A stretch of 64,000 bases of DNA from Lophium mytilinum (GCA_010093605.1 MU004186.1:2088616-2152615), one strand, 5' to 3'. Positions 1 to 12,704 are shown, counted from the stretch's first letter. A program made the numbers and translations. The notes: a model not told the origin generated them from the letters alone.

Positions 1-1819
1 GCTTACATCGAAGACGATCCCTCCACCCGCCTGAAGATAAGCGACCCCATCTTTCACAAGCATCGTCCGTAATGCGATGCATGTCTACCACTGTGTCAGC
101 TCGTTTTCTCACTCACTGACTCTGCGCGTGCACTCACATCCATCGCCCCTTCAACCTCCCTATCGCCGTCCACGGAGCCGTATCCAAAGTAGCCGACTGC
201 CCCCGCGTAGACCCCTCTCTTCTCGCCCTCCAGCTCCGCGATCAGCTGCATCGCGCGCACCTTGGGCGCCCCGCTCACCGTACCCGCAGGAAAAATTGAC
301 CTGAAGGCGTCGAATCGGCTCTTGCCGGGCCGGAGCACTCCAGATACCTCTGAGACGAGATGCTGCACATGTGAGAACTGCAGCGGGGTCAATCCTATCA
401 CACTCGGGCGGGGTTCCGATTTTCTGCGTGTCTCACCTTCTGGACCACCATCAACCGGTCCACGCGTGTCGACAGTGGGTCGCACACTCGATTTACGTCA
501 TTTCGCGCCAGATCCACCAACATGACCTGTGAAGAGGAACCGTGGTCAGCGTTTTCTTATTGCATCGAAAATTCTTCGACTCACGTGCTCTGCCCTGTCT
601 TTGAGCGAGTTCTGAAGCTCCTTCGCAAGAGCCTCGTCCTCCCGCAACGTCTTGCCCCTCTTGACTGTGCCAGCGATTGGATGTGTGATGATGCGACCTA
701 GCTCCTCCTTCACTAGAAGCTCTGGACTAGCTCCTACTATATGGAAGTCTACGCAGTCGAGGAAGAACAAGTACGGCGATGGATTCACATTGCGCAGATG
801 ACGGTAGATATTGAACGGATGCAGCGATGTTGGCCTTGAAAACCGCTGCGATGGAACAGCCTGGATAATGTCACCTTTCGTGATATGTTCCTTCAACTTC
901 TTGACGTGGTTCTCGTATCCGTTCTGGCCGATGTTCGAGGTATACTCTTGGTTTTCCTTTATAGGGCCCTGCTCCGGCATCGGTATGTCCTTGCTCTTAA
1001 GGATTGTTACCAGCCCGTGAAGCTCTGCCTTGGCCTTTTCATACGCAGGTTCAAGGTCGTCCAAGCTCGCCGGCACCTTCAGGTACGTTATGACCTTCAC
1101 AACCTGGAAGAAGTGGTCAAAGGCGATGATGGTGTCGCAGAGCATGAAGAAGCTCTCTGGAACCTTGAGGATGTCCTTCATGTCGTCTCTCCTTGTCTTT
1201 GGCTCGAAATACTTGACGCAGTCTACATGCACGTTAGTAAGTGCCATAATTGAGGGTCAGGACAGTTGCTGACCATAGCCAACATAACCAACAGCCCCTC
1301 CTGTCATAGGAGGGAGCTGTATGGAGGGGACTGTAGCTACCCTGCTTTTCGCAAGCTCTTTCTCCAGAGCGGGAAGTGGGTCAACTTCGTCACCGAACCC
1401 TGGACCGGTCTGCAGGACATCTCGAGGATCTAGAGGCGTCAAAAGGGTGCTTTGGGGGAGACATAGTATGACCGACCTGCACCGATGAAGCTATATCTCC
1501 CGATGGTCTCCGTTGTAGCAGCACTCTCAAATAGAAATGAGAGCCCTGATTTCGACCTATGCTGCTCTTAACAAATGTTCCTTGTCTCTGCGCCGATGAC
1601 TCACTGACTTCGAGGACACTTTCAGGTATATGGACGACGGGGTCAGGAACTCGGCGGAGATGGAGGAGAAGACGGGAACGAGGTTCGGGGGGTTCGGCGA
1701 CTGTATGGCAGAGGCCAGCACCTCTCGGATGGTGTCGAGAGATGGTTGGACACCTAGCTGTTCACGCGGTCAGTAACGGTTTAGGACAGTATGACTGGAC
1801 GGCTTACTTGCGAGGCCAT
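1..1819 (-). CDS. trpE: Anthranilate synthase component I (3' end cut by window edge)
   Basis: Converts chorismate plus ammonia to anthranilate, the first step of tryptophan synthesis; it works with a glutamine amidotransferase partner. I start it at the ATG at 1819. A four-codon first exon (MASQ) joins [13 protein letters not shown], then an exon carrying [20 protein letters not shown], which splices to [11 protein letters not shown]. Further in lie [33 protein letters not shown] and [15 protein letters not shown], all hallmark chorismate-binding motifs. After the exon ending in GAMD, an intron of about 70 nt leads to [13 protein letters not shown], and the gene then runs off the left edge, so the C-terminus and stop are missing. 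At least six short introns are needed. Family identity is certain; individual splice sites are inferred from GT/AG signals and frame. Confidence 0.93.
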
Positions 1820-2260
1820 GGCAGCACGCAGTCAATCAAGAGTCAATATCAGCACCAAATGGGCACGCAGAGATCAATGCAACGAGAATATGAGAGGTGC
1901 TGGTGTCACGAAGGTTCAAATTGACGTGAGAACCAGAGGCTAAAAAAGATGCTTACTTCGGTACCGGCAGCGGGACAAGCAGATCCATGCCGTTTTAATG
2001 GCGGGGCGGTCTGGTGGGGCACGTCAGTTCGAAGCGCCCCAGCCTCCTCGAACGACCTCTCGTCGCAAGTGAAGAGCTTCACGGGCACACGAGGCCACAC
2101 CCCGCCCAACAATACCAAGCTGGCTATTCACGCCTTATTCACTCTGCTCGCTCCTCGCCGTCGTCAACAAGATGCGCCGGCGCCTGCAACCGCCATGCGA
2201 CACATCCTTCCTCCTTCTCACTCCATCCGCACTCGCGATAAGGCAGTAACCGCAACCACG

Positions 2261-3677
2261 ATGCAGTACCCGTACTCTCCGCAGACTCCGCCGTTCAGCG
2301 CCCAGTCCTTCGGTCGCAGCTTGTTCGACTCTCCCTTCTCCGACTATGGCACCGAACCATCTCACTCCCCGGACGTCTCATTGTCTCCGGCGCAAAAGCT
2401 TATCCTCAATCGCCTTACCTTAATCGGCCACCAGATTCTTCGCAAGGACATTAGCAAGGAGAGAATGCGCTTGCTGAGCGAACGCCTTGACGCCGTCGAC
2501 GGCGTAGTCCATGCTCCCGAGACCCAGAGCAGGTCTGAACTCGAAGACTCGGCCCTGTTCATCGATAGCGACGACGACGAAGCGATGGACATCGCTTCAG
2601 GACTTGGCCTCTCTGGCAATACTCTTTACGACTCTAAGGATGCCAAGAAGGACGACCGCAAAGACAATGGCGGCGGAGAAGAGCTGGGCTGTCGTACGGA
2701 ATGGGAGGAGGGAAGCACCCTTGGTGACGTTGAAGCTGACCACAACCTCGACGATGTGTTCTATACGCCTGTGAGGAAGAGCTTCTCTCGCCTGAGCCGA
2801 CCTCCACCAGCAACTTCTGTCGCTGAGGAAGGGACTGTGGATGAGATTCTGGCTAGCATTGCAGAGGTGTGCATGCGACACCAAGAGACCAAAGTAAGTA
2901 GCACGATCCTTGACATATTACCTCGTCAAGTCCACCGTTCAGCTTCTGACATTCTTTCAGTATCTCAACTCGCTCATGCTGGAAGAGCTTGATGTGGCCA
3001 ATGCAGAGAATACTACCCTTCGCAACCTTAACGACAAACTGATTCTCGATCTCCACCTCGACTACTCTGAGCTTCTCTTCCTCAAGGTCCAACTCCAGAC
3101 GATTGAGACTCACGCCTTACCACTCGAAGACGAAGACTCGGAATTCTCCTTCGTCCGCGCAATCGAACGTCTTGAGCTTAACTGGCGTGACGTGGAGAAG
3201 CACTTGGCCACCCGCATGGAGACGCATGGCCAAGACAAGTATGCCGAGAAGCTGAGGGCTACTTTGCCAAGGGATCTCCGAGAATCTCTCAGAAGGGCTC
3301 GGAGCGTGTCTCCCATCCGACCTCCTAATGATATCCTGGAACGCCTGTCTCGTGCCTCGACTCGATCCAACTCACGCACGAGAGCCGACTCTGCTGCTAG
3401 CGCCACTTCTATCGTGGATATCGCCAATTCTGTGGTCGACTCTACTCTCGGACCAGTCGAGTCCATCGAGGAGGCAGACCATGACGAAGCGGCCAACTTG
3501 CACGAGGCAACCGACCTTCCCGAAGCAGACGAGGAGGACGATGGAGAAGAGCTCGATGAGCAAGCAGAGCAAGAGAGTTCAAGGCCTGCTATAGGCTTCT
3601 GGGATGCTCTCGCTAGAGCCGCTGGTATCGTCGACTACTACGACCTCCTCGCCGACAACGACGACACCTCGACTTGA
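2261..3677 (+). CDS. Coiled-coil/acidic protein of unknown function
   Basis: Two exons (2261-2893 and 2961-3677) join in phase 0 to give 449 residues; the intron has a GTAAGT donor, a CTGAC branch site and a TTTCAG acceptor. I chose the ATG at 2261 (MQYPYSPQTPPF). In-frame ATGs upstream (2195, 1949) are possible but lie in what looks like leader sequence. The N-terminal third is Pro/Ser-rich. Residues about 45-75 and 195-260 look helical and coiled-coil (LNSLMLEELDVANAENTTLR). A basic Ser/Arg stretch follows (RRARSVSPIRPP), and the tail is strongly acidic. No catalytic motif is recognisable. It could be a scaffold or cytoskeleton-associated protein, but I do not assign a function. Confidence 0.75.
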
Positions 3678-4096
3678 TCACCACTTTCTCACCTTCTTAT
3701 CATTTCAAGCACCAGCACATCCAAAAGCGACATCTGAAGTACTAGTAGGAACTTCTGTTGATGCTTGATCTTCTTGTCATGTTCCTTTGGCACGAATTGG
3801 ACGAGTTGGAGTTCAGGGTAAGGGATTGCTTGGACACGAATACACGACTGTACGACTGCATCATGCTTTTTCATTGATTCGTTTCCATCAGCTAACGACG
3901 ACATGGCCCTTCCTGTATCATAGTTCGATTACTCTTGCCACTTTCGAGCGGCCTCTAGGGCAAGGATTGGGGCGGCTTTTTGGGATAGCGTTCACGATAC
4001 CCCAGCAAAGCAATTGGCGCCAGGCTTTTCCATTCTGTATGTAGTAATACAAACCCCGTAGGGCTAAACTTCTGAACTGCAACGCTCTCTATCATA
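3678..4096. other. Intergenic, convergent 3' ends
   Basis: This is the 3' flank shared by the coiled-coil gene (plus strand) and ureG (minus strand). I see no coding signal or RNA gene; presumably it holds both poly(A) regions. Confidence 0.5.
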
Positions 4097-5114
4097 TCAA
4101 ACCGTCGGCTGGTACTCCTTCTTATGCGCCTGCGTCGCCCCCGACGCTTTCCACGCGCTTAGTAGCAGGTTCACGATATGATCCACCGCCACCCCATTCT
4201 TCACCTGCGCAAATATCGTCGGGCCTCCTTCCCTACAAATCACCCTCTTGTTAGCCACATAACATCCCCCCCATCACAGCAACGGAAAATCGACGAGCAG
4301 AACTCACCTCATCTTCCTCGCATCCCGCTCCATAACCCCCAAATCCGCGCCCACAATCTCCGCCAAATCCGTCTTATTCACCACCAGCAAATCGCTCTGC
4401 GTGATCCCCGGCCCGCCCTTCCTCGGAATCTTATCCCCGCCACTGACATCAATCACGTATATGATAAAATCCGCCAGCTCTCTGCTGTAATTCGCGGCGA
4501 GGTTGTCGCCCCCGCTTTCGATGAGCAGGATGTCGGCGTCAAAGTCCTTGTGTAAGTCTTCGAGTGCCGCGAGGTTCGTCGAGATGTCTTCGCGCACGGC
4601 GGCGTGCGGGCAGCCTCCGGTTTCGATGGCGCGGATGCGTGGTGCCGGGAGCGCGGATGCGCGGGTGAGGAATTCGGCGTCTTCGCGCGTGAAGATGTCG
4701 TTGGTTACCGCGGCGATGGAGTAGGTGTTGCGGAGGGCGAGGCAGAGGGCGAGCATGAGGGCGGTTTTGCCGGAGCCGACGGGGCTGGAGATGGGGTGTT
4801 AACCGCCTGGTAGCCTTTTCTTTGATTGAAGCAGGGAGTTGAGGATTTTGGGTGGGGACGATGCGTATAGAGCTTGAGGTTGAAGTTTGAAAGGGGGGTG
4901 GGAAGAAGGGGAGGGGATTGATGTTTACACACCCTCCTATTCCAACGGTGAAGGCGCGGTCGGACCATGTCCGGCCTTCGATCAGTGGCATCTCGCGCCC
5001 GAGGAACGAGCCGGGGCCGTCGAGGATCTCGTGGGTGTGGCCGTGGTCGGCCGGGGTGGGGTTGTGGGAGTGGCTGTGGCTGTGGCTGCCGTCGTGGGAG
5101 TGGGAGTGTGCCAT
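4097..5114 (-). CDS. ureG: Urease accessory GTPase UreG
   Basis: UreG is the SIMIBI-class GTPase that delivers nickel to urease together with UreD/UreF. Three exons (5114-4933, 4784-4308, 4232-4097) total 795 nt, or 264 residues. The P-loop is created by splicing: FTVGIGG at the end of exon 1 joins [10 protein letters not shown] in exon 2. Further motifs are [13 protein letters not shown], the [15 protein letters not shown] metal-binding CPH loop, IESGGDNL and VVNKTDLA. The N-terminus is a His/Ser-rich tail ([15 protein letters not shown]), a nickel-binding extension common in eukaryotic UreG proteins. The first intron is long (148 nt) for this window; an ORF that reads into it is an artefact of the unspliced DNA. 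Confidence 0.95.
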
Positions 5115-6063
5115 GATGAACCGTTATAAAAGGGATCTAGTACAAGTTGGAGTGCAAATGAGATTGGGATATACAGAAGAGAGAGCTGTGGTGGTGTCGT
5201 GGATACACGGAGCTCAGGAACAGAAGATGGCGGGGTACCTATGGTGGGGTTGCTTTTTGGAGCATAGAGCTCCGAATGGACCAATCATGCGCACTCAGCA
5301 TGCATTATGCTCCAATTGGTACAGGAGGATACTGACTCTCGTTTTTGTAGCTCGAGATTGTCGTGTTAATGTGGTCTAGCTAGGTGGTGTTTGTGAGATG
5401 TCAACTGCTTCATGGTCTCTGTTGGTTCAGGGCCTAGGTGTAACGTCAAGTAAGAAGCAATAAGGACTTCACGCGACATTATGTATACGATGGCCTTATT
5501 TGCTGCTAGCATTAATTGTTGTAGGTAATTGTTACAATCCAGCACTTTTAATATGCGTCTACTCAATGAATGCCCGATGAAGAAGAGGTCGAGGGAGTTG
5601 AATAGGGGCTGCTTTAACAGTGGCGGAGACTCTGTTTGAGGGTTCGAGGGGGTGGGATGGTTGGGGGATTGATTAGGATAAAAGGAGGACGGATCTAGTG
5701 AAGCTTTTGCGAAGGGTTTAGCCGTTTATAAAAGGGTTACTGATTATTGATTACAAGGCGGAGGATTTGATGGGTGGTATTCGAGTAACCTCTTTGCATG
5801 CACAAGAAGTAACTCTGGAAAAGGTATTCAAGCTTAACCACCTATCCTACGAGTATTGCGAGTAGTCTAGACACTATACAAGATATCGCATCAGCCCGTG
5901 ACCCACCCTCCTCAATATGGAGATGTCGCAAAGCAGATACACGCCGCCGAAAATGCTGCAGAAAGGACCACCATAACGGTTTCGCTACCCCGAAGGAAAA
6001 TATGCATTGTAAGAGAAGGCAGTTCGGCGAGTCGACATAACAAAGGCGTCTGTTCAACGATAC
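5115..6063. other. Intergenic: ureG promoter side and RFC1 3' flank
   Basis: About 950 bases with only short chance ORFs. The right part is the 3' flank of RFC1 and the left part the upstream region of ureG. No repeat or RNA gene was seen. Confidence 0.5.
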
Positions 6064-9000
6064 TCAGGTCTTCTTCGGGCGTCCCTTCGCCTTCGCCTTC
6101 GGTTTCGGCTTGACGTCCTCGTCAATCTCCATGTCGTCGTCGTCGTCCTTCACTTTCTTCCCTTTACCCTTGCCCGCGGCAGCCTTCTTCTTCTTGGGCT
6201 GCTTAACGTATTTGTCCTTACTCAGGTCATTTTCCGCGTCATCGTCCTTGGCTTCCTCAACAACCTCTTCCTCGTCGGACTCCTCGATAGCCTCTTCAAG
6301 ATCCGGCTTCTCCTTTGCCGCTTTCTTGGGCGCTGCAACCGAGCTGGCTTTCATGAATGAAAGAGGGTGAGACTGTTGATTGTACCTAGAGATGACCACA
6401 TTAGCGTTGAACATCAAGAACACCTTAAAACGGGAAACGTACGATCTCGTGAAACTAGCCTTCGCCTGTGTTTCTAGCTTCACCTTCTCTTGATCCATGT
6501 ACCCGACCCCCAGCTCCATGATTGCGTCGAAGTCGTCCCTAGTGAGGAAATAGCTATCCATGAGGTCGATAACATCTTGAACCGCATCCTTTCCTTCAAG
6601 TTGGAGCTTCTTAACCATTTTCTCCCAGAGTACCGGAACGTACTGCTGCCGAATCTCATGGCGGTCGCCGGATGAGCGCAGTCGCATATGTCCTTGGATC
6701 TCCTTGACGAAGCGAGTGAGCTTCTGCTGGTTGCTGTTCTTCCCGAGCCAGGACGTGAACCGAGTTTGGTTGCCGGCCAAGCTGCCCGAAACGAAGCTGG
6801 CTGGTCGGACAAAGCTGAAGACAGCGTGCGTGGGCATAAGGCTCCACTGCTGCTGGGAGCCGTGAATCATCCTATCAACGAGATCGCCATCGCTGATACT
6901 CTCTGCGGCCTGTTCGACAAGTTCCAGTTGCTTGAGGTTCCTCTCACGCCCCTGATATGACAAGGCTTGCATGGGATTGGTCCCCAGATAATTTTCCTCC
7001 AGCATGAGATAGCTGAACTCGTGGTCGTTGAAGTACAGCTCGATCTTATCATTTAGCGTTGCCTTGCTACTCTCAGCAAACATGCCGCCGCCGAGTATCT
7101 TGTTCGTGATGTCCCATGGCTTGAGAATGACGTGCTTTTCCCAGGACTTGGACATCTCCTTTCCTTTGTCGAAATTCATGGATGTCTGGTCCAGTTTGGC
7201 TGTTGATATCATGTTGACCACCTGACGGATGTCTGCGTGGCTACCTTCGATAAGGGCATTGATGACGTTCGGTGGGAGCTTCAAGCCCTCGCGGAAGGCA
7301 ATCGTGGATATACGCGACCGAATGTTGTCGACAGTCGGCCGTCTGAACTGCAGATCGAAAGTGCAGTAATCGAAAGGCTTCATCTTCGGAAGGCGGCGGT
7401 CGTTGCAGATGAGGATCATCGGGATTTGCGTCTTCTTGCAAACAGCAGCTAAAGCTCCCACGCCACCTCTATCTCCGGCTGACATACCGTCAACTTCATC
7501 CATGATTAGAACCAGCTTCTTCTTGGACGCTTCGACCTGCTTCCCGTCACCAGAAAAGTATCCTAGGAGAGACGTTGTGCTTAGGACTCCTTTGAGCCCG
7601 TTCTCAACCATCTTTTTGCTTCGAGTATCACTGGCATTGCTTTCGACCACATCATAACCTTCTAGCTTGGCAACTAGATGTGCTGCAGTTGTCTTGCCAA
7701 TTCCAGGTGGACCATGAATGATGACTGCTCGAAAGGTGCCGCTACCATCCGGACCAGCCATTCTAAAGCCTATCTTTTGATTCTTTTGAAACTTGTTGAG
7801 CCAACGCTGCAACTTTTCGACTGGTGCTTTGTTGCCACAAATCTGGCCCAGACTAGAGGGCGCGTATTTGACAGTCCAGAGCCTACTGTCCACCTCGGGC
7901 TCTTTGCCTTTGGCCGCAGGCAATGGCGCTTTGCTGGCGCTCGCTCCACCAAGTGCTTTCTGCTTGAGGTCTACCTCCTTCTTGCGCTGGGCTGCCAGCT
8001 TTCGCTCCTCTTTCTCCATTTCAGCCGCAGCTTCCTCTATCTTCTTTGCTTCCGTTGCTAGCTTTTTCTCATACTCGGCAGCCGCTTTGCCGTCACCACC
8101 GTTGGGAGGTAATCGACGAATTAGTTCCGCAAGTCCGTTCTCGTCGATTGTCTTGATGCCATTCTCTTTGATCTTACGAAGCTTGCTCGGTCCCGCATCG
8201 CTGCCTAGTACAACGTAACTCGTCTTCTTACTCGGCGCTCCGGTAACCTTGCCACCATATCTCTTTACCAGGGCTTGCGCCTCCTCTCGTTGCCAGAACT
8301 GACCGACCCCAGTAAAGACGAAAGTCAAGCCTGCGAGACAGTTCTCAGCTCCTGTAGGCATCTCCATGCTACCACCAGTGGGCTGAGCACCTTGATTGCC
8401 TCCGCCAAATTTGAACTTGGCCGCTTCTCCATTTTGGGGTGGTGGAGTTGGGGGGCGAACAAGTGGAATGCTATCATAAATAGCCTGAACTGCGGAACTC
8501 TCGGTTGCTTCTTCTTTCTTCGCCTTCTTCTTGACGGGTGACTTCTTAGTATCTTGAGCTTTCCGGCCCCTACCCTTCTTTGGCGTTTCTTCTTCCTCGT
8601 CGTCAAGTTCCACTGATTTGCGCTTCAGACCGGCACGAGGTTTCTTCGCGTTAGCCTTCCCAGGCTTGTCGGCCAATATACGCTCATCATCATCCGGATC
8701 AAGAAAGTCGTCCTCTGGGTCTGCGTCTTTCATATCGACATCCTCGTCCGGCTCAAAATCATCTTCATCTTGGATAGACTTCTTCTGGGCACTCTTCTTC
8801 GGAGTGGCACGAACCGGTAGAACAATGGGATCCTCATCTTGTTCATCCTCAATCTCAACATAATCGTCCCTCTTTCCGTTCTTTTTGAAGTTGGCGGTAA
8901 ATATATCATCTCCACCATCGAGATCATCGTCGAAGAAGTCCTCGTCTTCGTCTTTCAGCGCAGCGTACGTGACTGGTTTCTTTGTCCGAGTGGAGGTTTT

Positions 9001-9625
9001 GCCATTTGTAGGCGGTGTATATGGTAGAGCTTTCGTAGTTTTGCCATTGGTCTTCGAGGGTGTAGGCTTCGGAGTGGATTCGGTAGCCTTCTTCGGCTTG
9101 ACTACCACCTCGGATCGCTTTGGCTTGTTCTTGCTACCGAAGAACTCAGATGTAGTGGTAGCTTCACCTTCCGGAGATGGGGCTCGCTTTCTGGAAACAA
9201 AAAACAGATTAGTTCTGCCGATCAGCATACAATGGCGGGGGAAGCTTACATCTGCTTCTTTGGTGTCGCTTTCTTAGGGGTAGTTTTCTTTGGCCTAGGA
9301 GGCGTCAGTTCAGGGCTATTGCCTCACTTGAACAGGCACTAACTTCTCCTCAAGTCCCTCTTCATCATCGTCAGAGTCATCAATGATCTTTCGCGCGGGC
9401 CTGCCAGGCTTCTTCTTCGGACCAGTCTGTAATCGCGTGTGTGCCATGTCAGCGCTGCCTAATTGGATGGTCGAGAAGGAAAGTGAGGGCAATAAACTAC
9501 AGAGGAAAGTGAAGAACAGTAGCTCATACCTCTGCCTTCTTTACAGGCGGCTTTTGGCTCTGTTGGCTCCCCTGACTTCTGCCCTGCGCGCCACCGCCAA
9601 AAAAGCTGCGAATATCCGCCGGCAT
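6064..9625 (-). CDS. RFC1: Replication factor C subunit 1 (clamp loader large subunit)
   Basis: This is the large subunit of the heteropentameric clamp loader that opens PCNA at primer-template junctions. It starts at 9625 (MPADIRSFFGG, a PCNA-interaction-like N-terminus: start Met, then SFF). Three short introns near the 5' end lead into an exon of roughly 3 kb. In order: a long Lys/Asp-rich linker, a BRCT domain (LAGLTFVFTGVGQFWQREEA, with VVLGSDAGPSKL), the AAA+ module with Walker A GPPGIGKTT and Walker B LIMDEVDGM, an SRC-like region with ICNDRR, and the RFC1 C-terminal domain. It ends in an acidic and then basic tail. A fourth intron of 57 nt (6442-6386) lies near the 3' end and keeps the frame open if retained; the spliced product reads FTRSYNQQSHP. 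An MCB-like site lies upstream. Confidence 0.95.
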
Positions 9626-9765
9626 GGCGCCCGATTGTACTCAGACAGTCCTCCCGAAGAGTTGAATTGACGAACAATGGATGCTGCACCAGCAATTATT
9701 GTACAACGTCGTTGTGGTGGGTTTCGATGGGGGTGTTGAAATTCACGCTGAGGGGAAGAAAGTCG

Positions 9766-9771
9766 ACGCGT
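9766..9771. promoter_or_regulatory. MCB-like element (ACGCGT) in a bidirectional promoter
   Basis: RFC1 (minus) and the mitochondrial L16 gene (plus) start about 300 bp apart, head to head. The palindrome ACGCGT lies 141 bp upstream of the RFC1 ATG. This is the core of the MluI cell-cycle box bound by MBF (Mbp1/Swi6) in yeasts, which drives G1/S expression of replication genes including RFC subunits. Its role here is inferred from sequence and neighbour only; one 6-mer can occur by chance. Confidence 0.4.
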
Positions 9772-9923
9772 CCATGACGCCGGATCAGACGGGCAAGCGC
9801 GACGAGCTGCACTTTATTAAATTACGACGCTAGTCCTATTTACAAAGTCTTGGCGTAATGTATTTTATCGAACCTCCGTCTGAAAGCTCACCACCAAGCC
9901 TGCATCGCCAACAGCCAACAGCC

Positions 9924-10767
9924 ATGCCGCCCCCGAGGATATGTCCGTCGCTGACGGCTCAATTGAGTCGCCTGGCAGTCTCTCCAGCACGCCCCAGACG
10001 TACCATTCCCAATACCCCCCATCTGAGTAGTAGCTGAACAATTCATAGTCCTCCCCCGGCCTCAACCACTTCTCCGCTCCTCCATCCGCGCCTTCTCCAC
10101 AACCCCAACTCGCTTCAATTGGCTCATGCCGAAAGGCGGCGAAAACAAGAAGTCCCGAAAAGGCCGTTGCCGTGTCCCCACTGGCGGCAGCACGCGCGGC
10201 ACGACCGTCGTCTGGGGCGACTATGGGCTGCGGATGCGCGACCACGATCGGCGCATCTCCGCACATCAGCTCAAGATTGCCGAAGAGACTATCAGGAAGC
10301 GGCTACGTGGAATGAAGTTCCGCCTGTATATGCGGATCGCCGCGAACATTGGCGTGTACACGAGTGGTAACGAGAGCAGAATGGGAAAGGGAAAGGGCAG
10401 TTTCGACCATTGGGCAAGCAGAGTGGCAGTTAGCAAGATTCTGTTCGAGATACAGGGGGATTTGCATGAGCAGGTTGTAAAGGATGCTTTTAGGTTGGCT
10501 GGGAATAAGTTACCTGGTATGTTGGGCCTCTTCAATCTCTTGGGTTGAACTTCCGGTGGAGAAGCCAAGACTAACAAAGTCATAGGTCTATATGAGTTCG
10601 TAAAGAAGGGCGACCCCCCGGTAATGGGCATCACAAAAGTGGGGATAAATGGTATCACGGAGGCAGATCTAAGAAGGCCGAGGAGGAAGCTGCCGCTTGA
10701 AGAAACAGCTGCAAGATTACCATCAGCTACGCCTGCAGTTATCTCTACACCCGCAGTTGTTTCATGA
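9924..10767 (+). CDS. MRPL16: Mitochondrial large-subunit ribosomal protein uL16m
   Basis: A 23S-rRNA-binding protein of the mitochondrial large ribosomal subunit. Three exons (9924-9999, 10049-10516, 10586-10767) total 726 nt, or 241 residues. The first intron (49 nt, branch GCTGAAC) joins a short exon to LLPRPQPLLRSSIRAFSTTPTRF, an Arg/Ser-rich mitochondrial presequence. The body has the uL16 signatures GGSTRGTTVVWGDYGLR, RISAHQLKIAEETI, YTSGNESRMGKGKG and AGNKLPGLYEFV, the last created by splicing. An internal ATG at 10126 would lose the targeting sequence, so the upstream start is preferred. It shares a promoter region with RFC1. A minus-strand ORF over 9865-10266 is a shadow. Confidence 0.92.
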
Positions 10768-11478
10768 GTATGTATATATAGGAGCTGTATATCACTGTAG
10801 AAATGTCAGGTTCCGTCAGCGTCATCCTGGCTATCTTGTTCTGTCTCTCATCTGACGGTGCAATTCGATAGAGCTCTTTTCGTTGTTCGACTCTGGATTA
10901 TGGCACGTTGCGCTCAATCAAAGACATATCCGGTTGACATGCGTCTCGAACACAAAAGCCGAGGTGAGCAAAGGGTGGTGATGCAAACACGATCGCAACA
11001 GGGCAAAAGGAAAGGATTTTAGAAGGAACACTATGTACAGCGGAGTTGGGATTTCAGCCACTTTCCTAGCAATGCACGCAATTTGTTCCGTACATAAAGG
11101 TATATGCGAGCAACGTGACGCATGAGGAGTGGCTGCGGATATCCGCGAACAAACAAATCGCTAGAGAGTTGCGGGCATGTCCCTGCTACTATGTGCCACA
11201 TTGTTGAAATACCGATCCTCACAGGTGGTGGTTAACAGTACTTTGATGTGACTTATAAATACTAGGGCAGTGTGACGCTTATAAGCAGTAGAAGCCTGCA
11301 TGATCATGACAGCCATACTCTGGGGTCCAATCGCAGATGACAGCCCAGGTAGCTGCCCAAACGATTTTGAAGGCAGCTGAGAGAAACGATTACATTACAC
11401 TATCCTTAGATTATGTGTAGACTTTTCCCAACGCCTTTCGCCCGCTAACATCAAGAAACAGACTCACTCTTTCATCCC
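10768..11478. other. Intergenic, no feature seen
   Basis: About 700 bases between the 3' ends of the L16 gene and the convergent gene at 11479-12169. Only short non-conserved ORFs are present, with no tRNA or clear repeat. Confidence 0.4.
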
Positions 11479-12169
11479 TCATTCTTCACCAGGATATTCC
11501 TTTGCAACCCTTCTCTCCCTCCTTGTCAATTCCACCTCCATCTTTTTCTTACCATCAGCGAATCCTGTCAGCCCATCATCGTTATAATCGAAATAGAGCG
11601 CCCACGATCCATCTTCTTCCTTTACTGCCATAAAGCCCTCCCATCCATCCAGTGTCGTGCGACGTTCAATCGGTGTCACCGTCCATGGCCCTACAATGTT
11701 TGGCTCTGCGTCAACGCGCAGCCCATACCGGAGTTCGCAAGTATAAGAGTCCATATACACCCAGTTGAGTTGTGGAGGGTCGTCAGATATTGTGGTAACC
11801 ATGCCTTCGCCCTTTCGACCCCAGTTCTCCTCAGGGAATGGGAGGAAGTAGCCGGCGAAAAGGTGGCCTCCAGGATTTGAGCGAGTGGCGTCTGGTGATG
11901 CGATGTAAAGCTAACATTCGGTCGCAATTAGTAACTGCAGGTCTTGATGAATCTTTGCGCGGTTCAAGTACCTTTCCATCTCGCAGCACTACCAAACAGC
12001 CATTTATCTCGCTAGCGCTTTTTGATCTACTGAAACAGCCGACTATCATGTTCGACTTTACGCCCCGATGCTTTTCTTTGGCGTTTTTGTTTTGACCTGA
12101 TCTCACAGCTTCTGTCGTGCCGATAATAGCTGGACACGCCGCTATGGCGGTCATGATCCCTAGAACCAT
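11479..12169 (-). CDS. Conserved fungal protein of unknown function
   Basis: Two exons (12169-11972 and 11910-11479) give 209 residues. The intron has a GTACTTG donor, a TTACTAAT branch region and a TTAG acceptor, and joins RDGKLYIASPDATR. The N-terminus (MVLGIMTAIAACPAIIGTTEAVR) is hydrophobic and reads like a single membrane or signal segment. The body carries GHLFAGYFLPFPEENWGRKGEGMVTTISDDPPQ..WVYMD, RYGLRVDAEPNIVGPW and TLDGWEGFMAVKEEDGSWALYFDYNDDGL. I recognise this as a protein type widespread in Pezizomycotina genomes, usually annotated as hypothetical. No enzymatic motif is evident. The longer in-frame ORF upstream to 12418 is probably leader. Confidence 0.82.
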
Positions 12170-12704
12170 CTTGTTTACTGTTTGAGTTTTTGAGCTGTGG
12201 TTTTGAGGTGATGATTCGAAAAGTTGACACGAAGGAGCGATTAGATGCAAACGTTTAATGACACAAGTTCTAGATTGAGAGATGGAAGAAGAGTAGCACG
12301 AAGTCTTGTCGAGTTCGAGCGTTCTAGGAAGAGCTAACGCGTCCGGCGTAGAATAGTCTAGCAGCGGGCACCCATCCGTCCCCACGTACTGGACGACACT
12401 CTGCCCACTTCGCCCCATGACGACGTAATGCAGTGTTCAAGTTTGACCAGGGGCATAGGGGCTGTTTCGATCCAAAAGCAAGATTACCGAATGGCCGTGC
12501 AGGTCACCCCCAGGACCCCCGCTCATATCTGCCAAGCCCTCGTCTCGCTCCTAAAACTCAAACCTCCTGTCCAAACTCTCTGAGTGGAGAGCAAGTTGAA
12601 CGCAGAGCAGCCTAGCAACCTGCCACATGTACTTCCGCTTCAGCAATCTGCTAATATCATGTTCAATGTAACTATTACAGGTTACAACAGTCACCTTATC
12701 GACG

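Noticed and set aside
9865-10266. 133-codon minus-strand ORF with Trp/Tyr-rich segment
   Set aside because: Antisense to the first two exons of the L16 gene, which are well supported.
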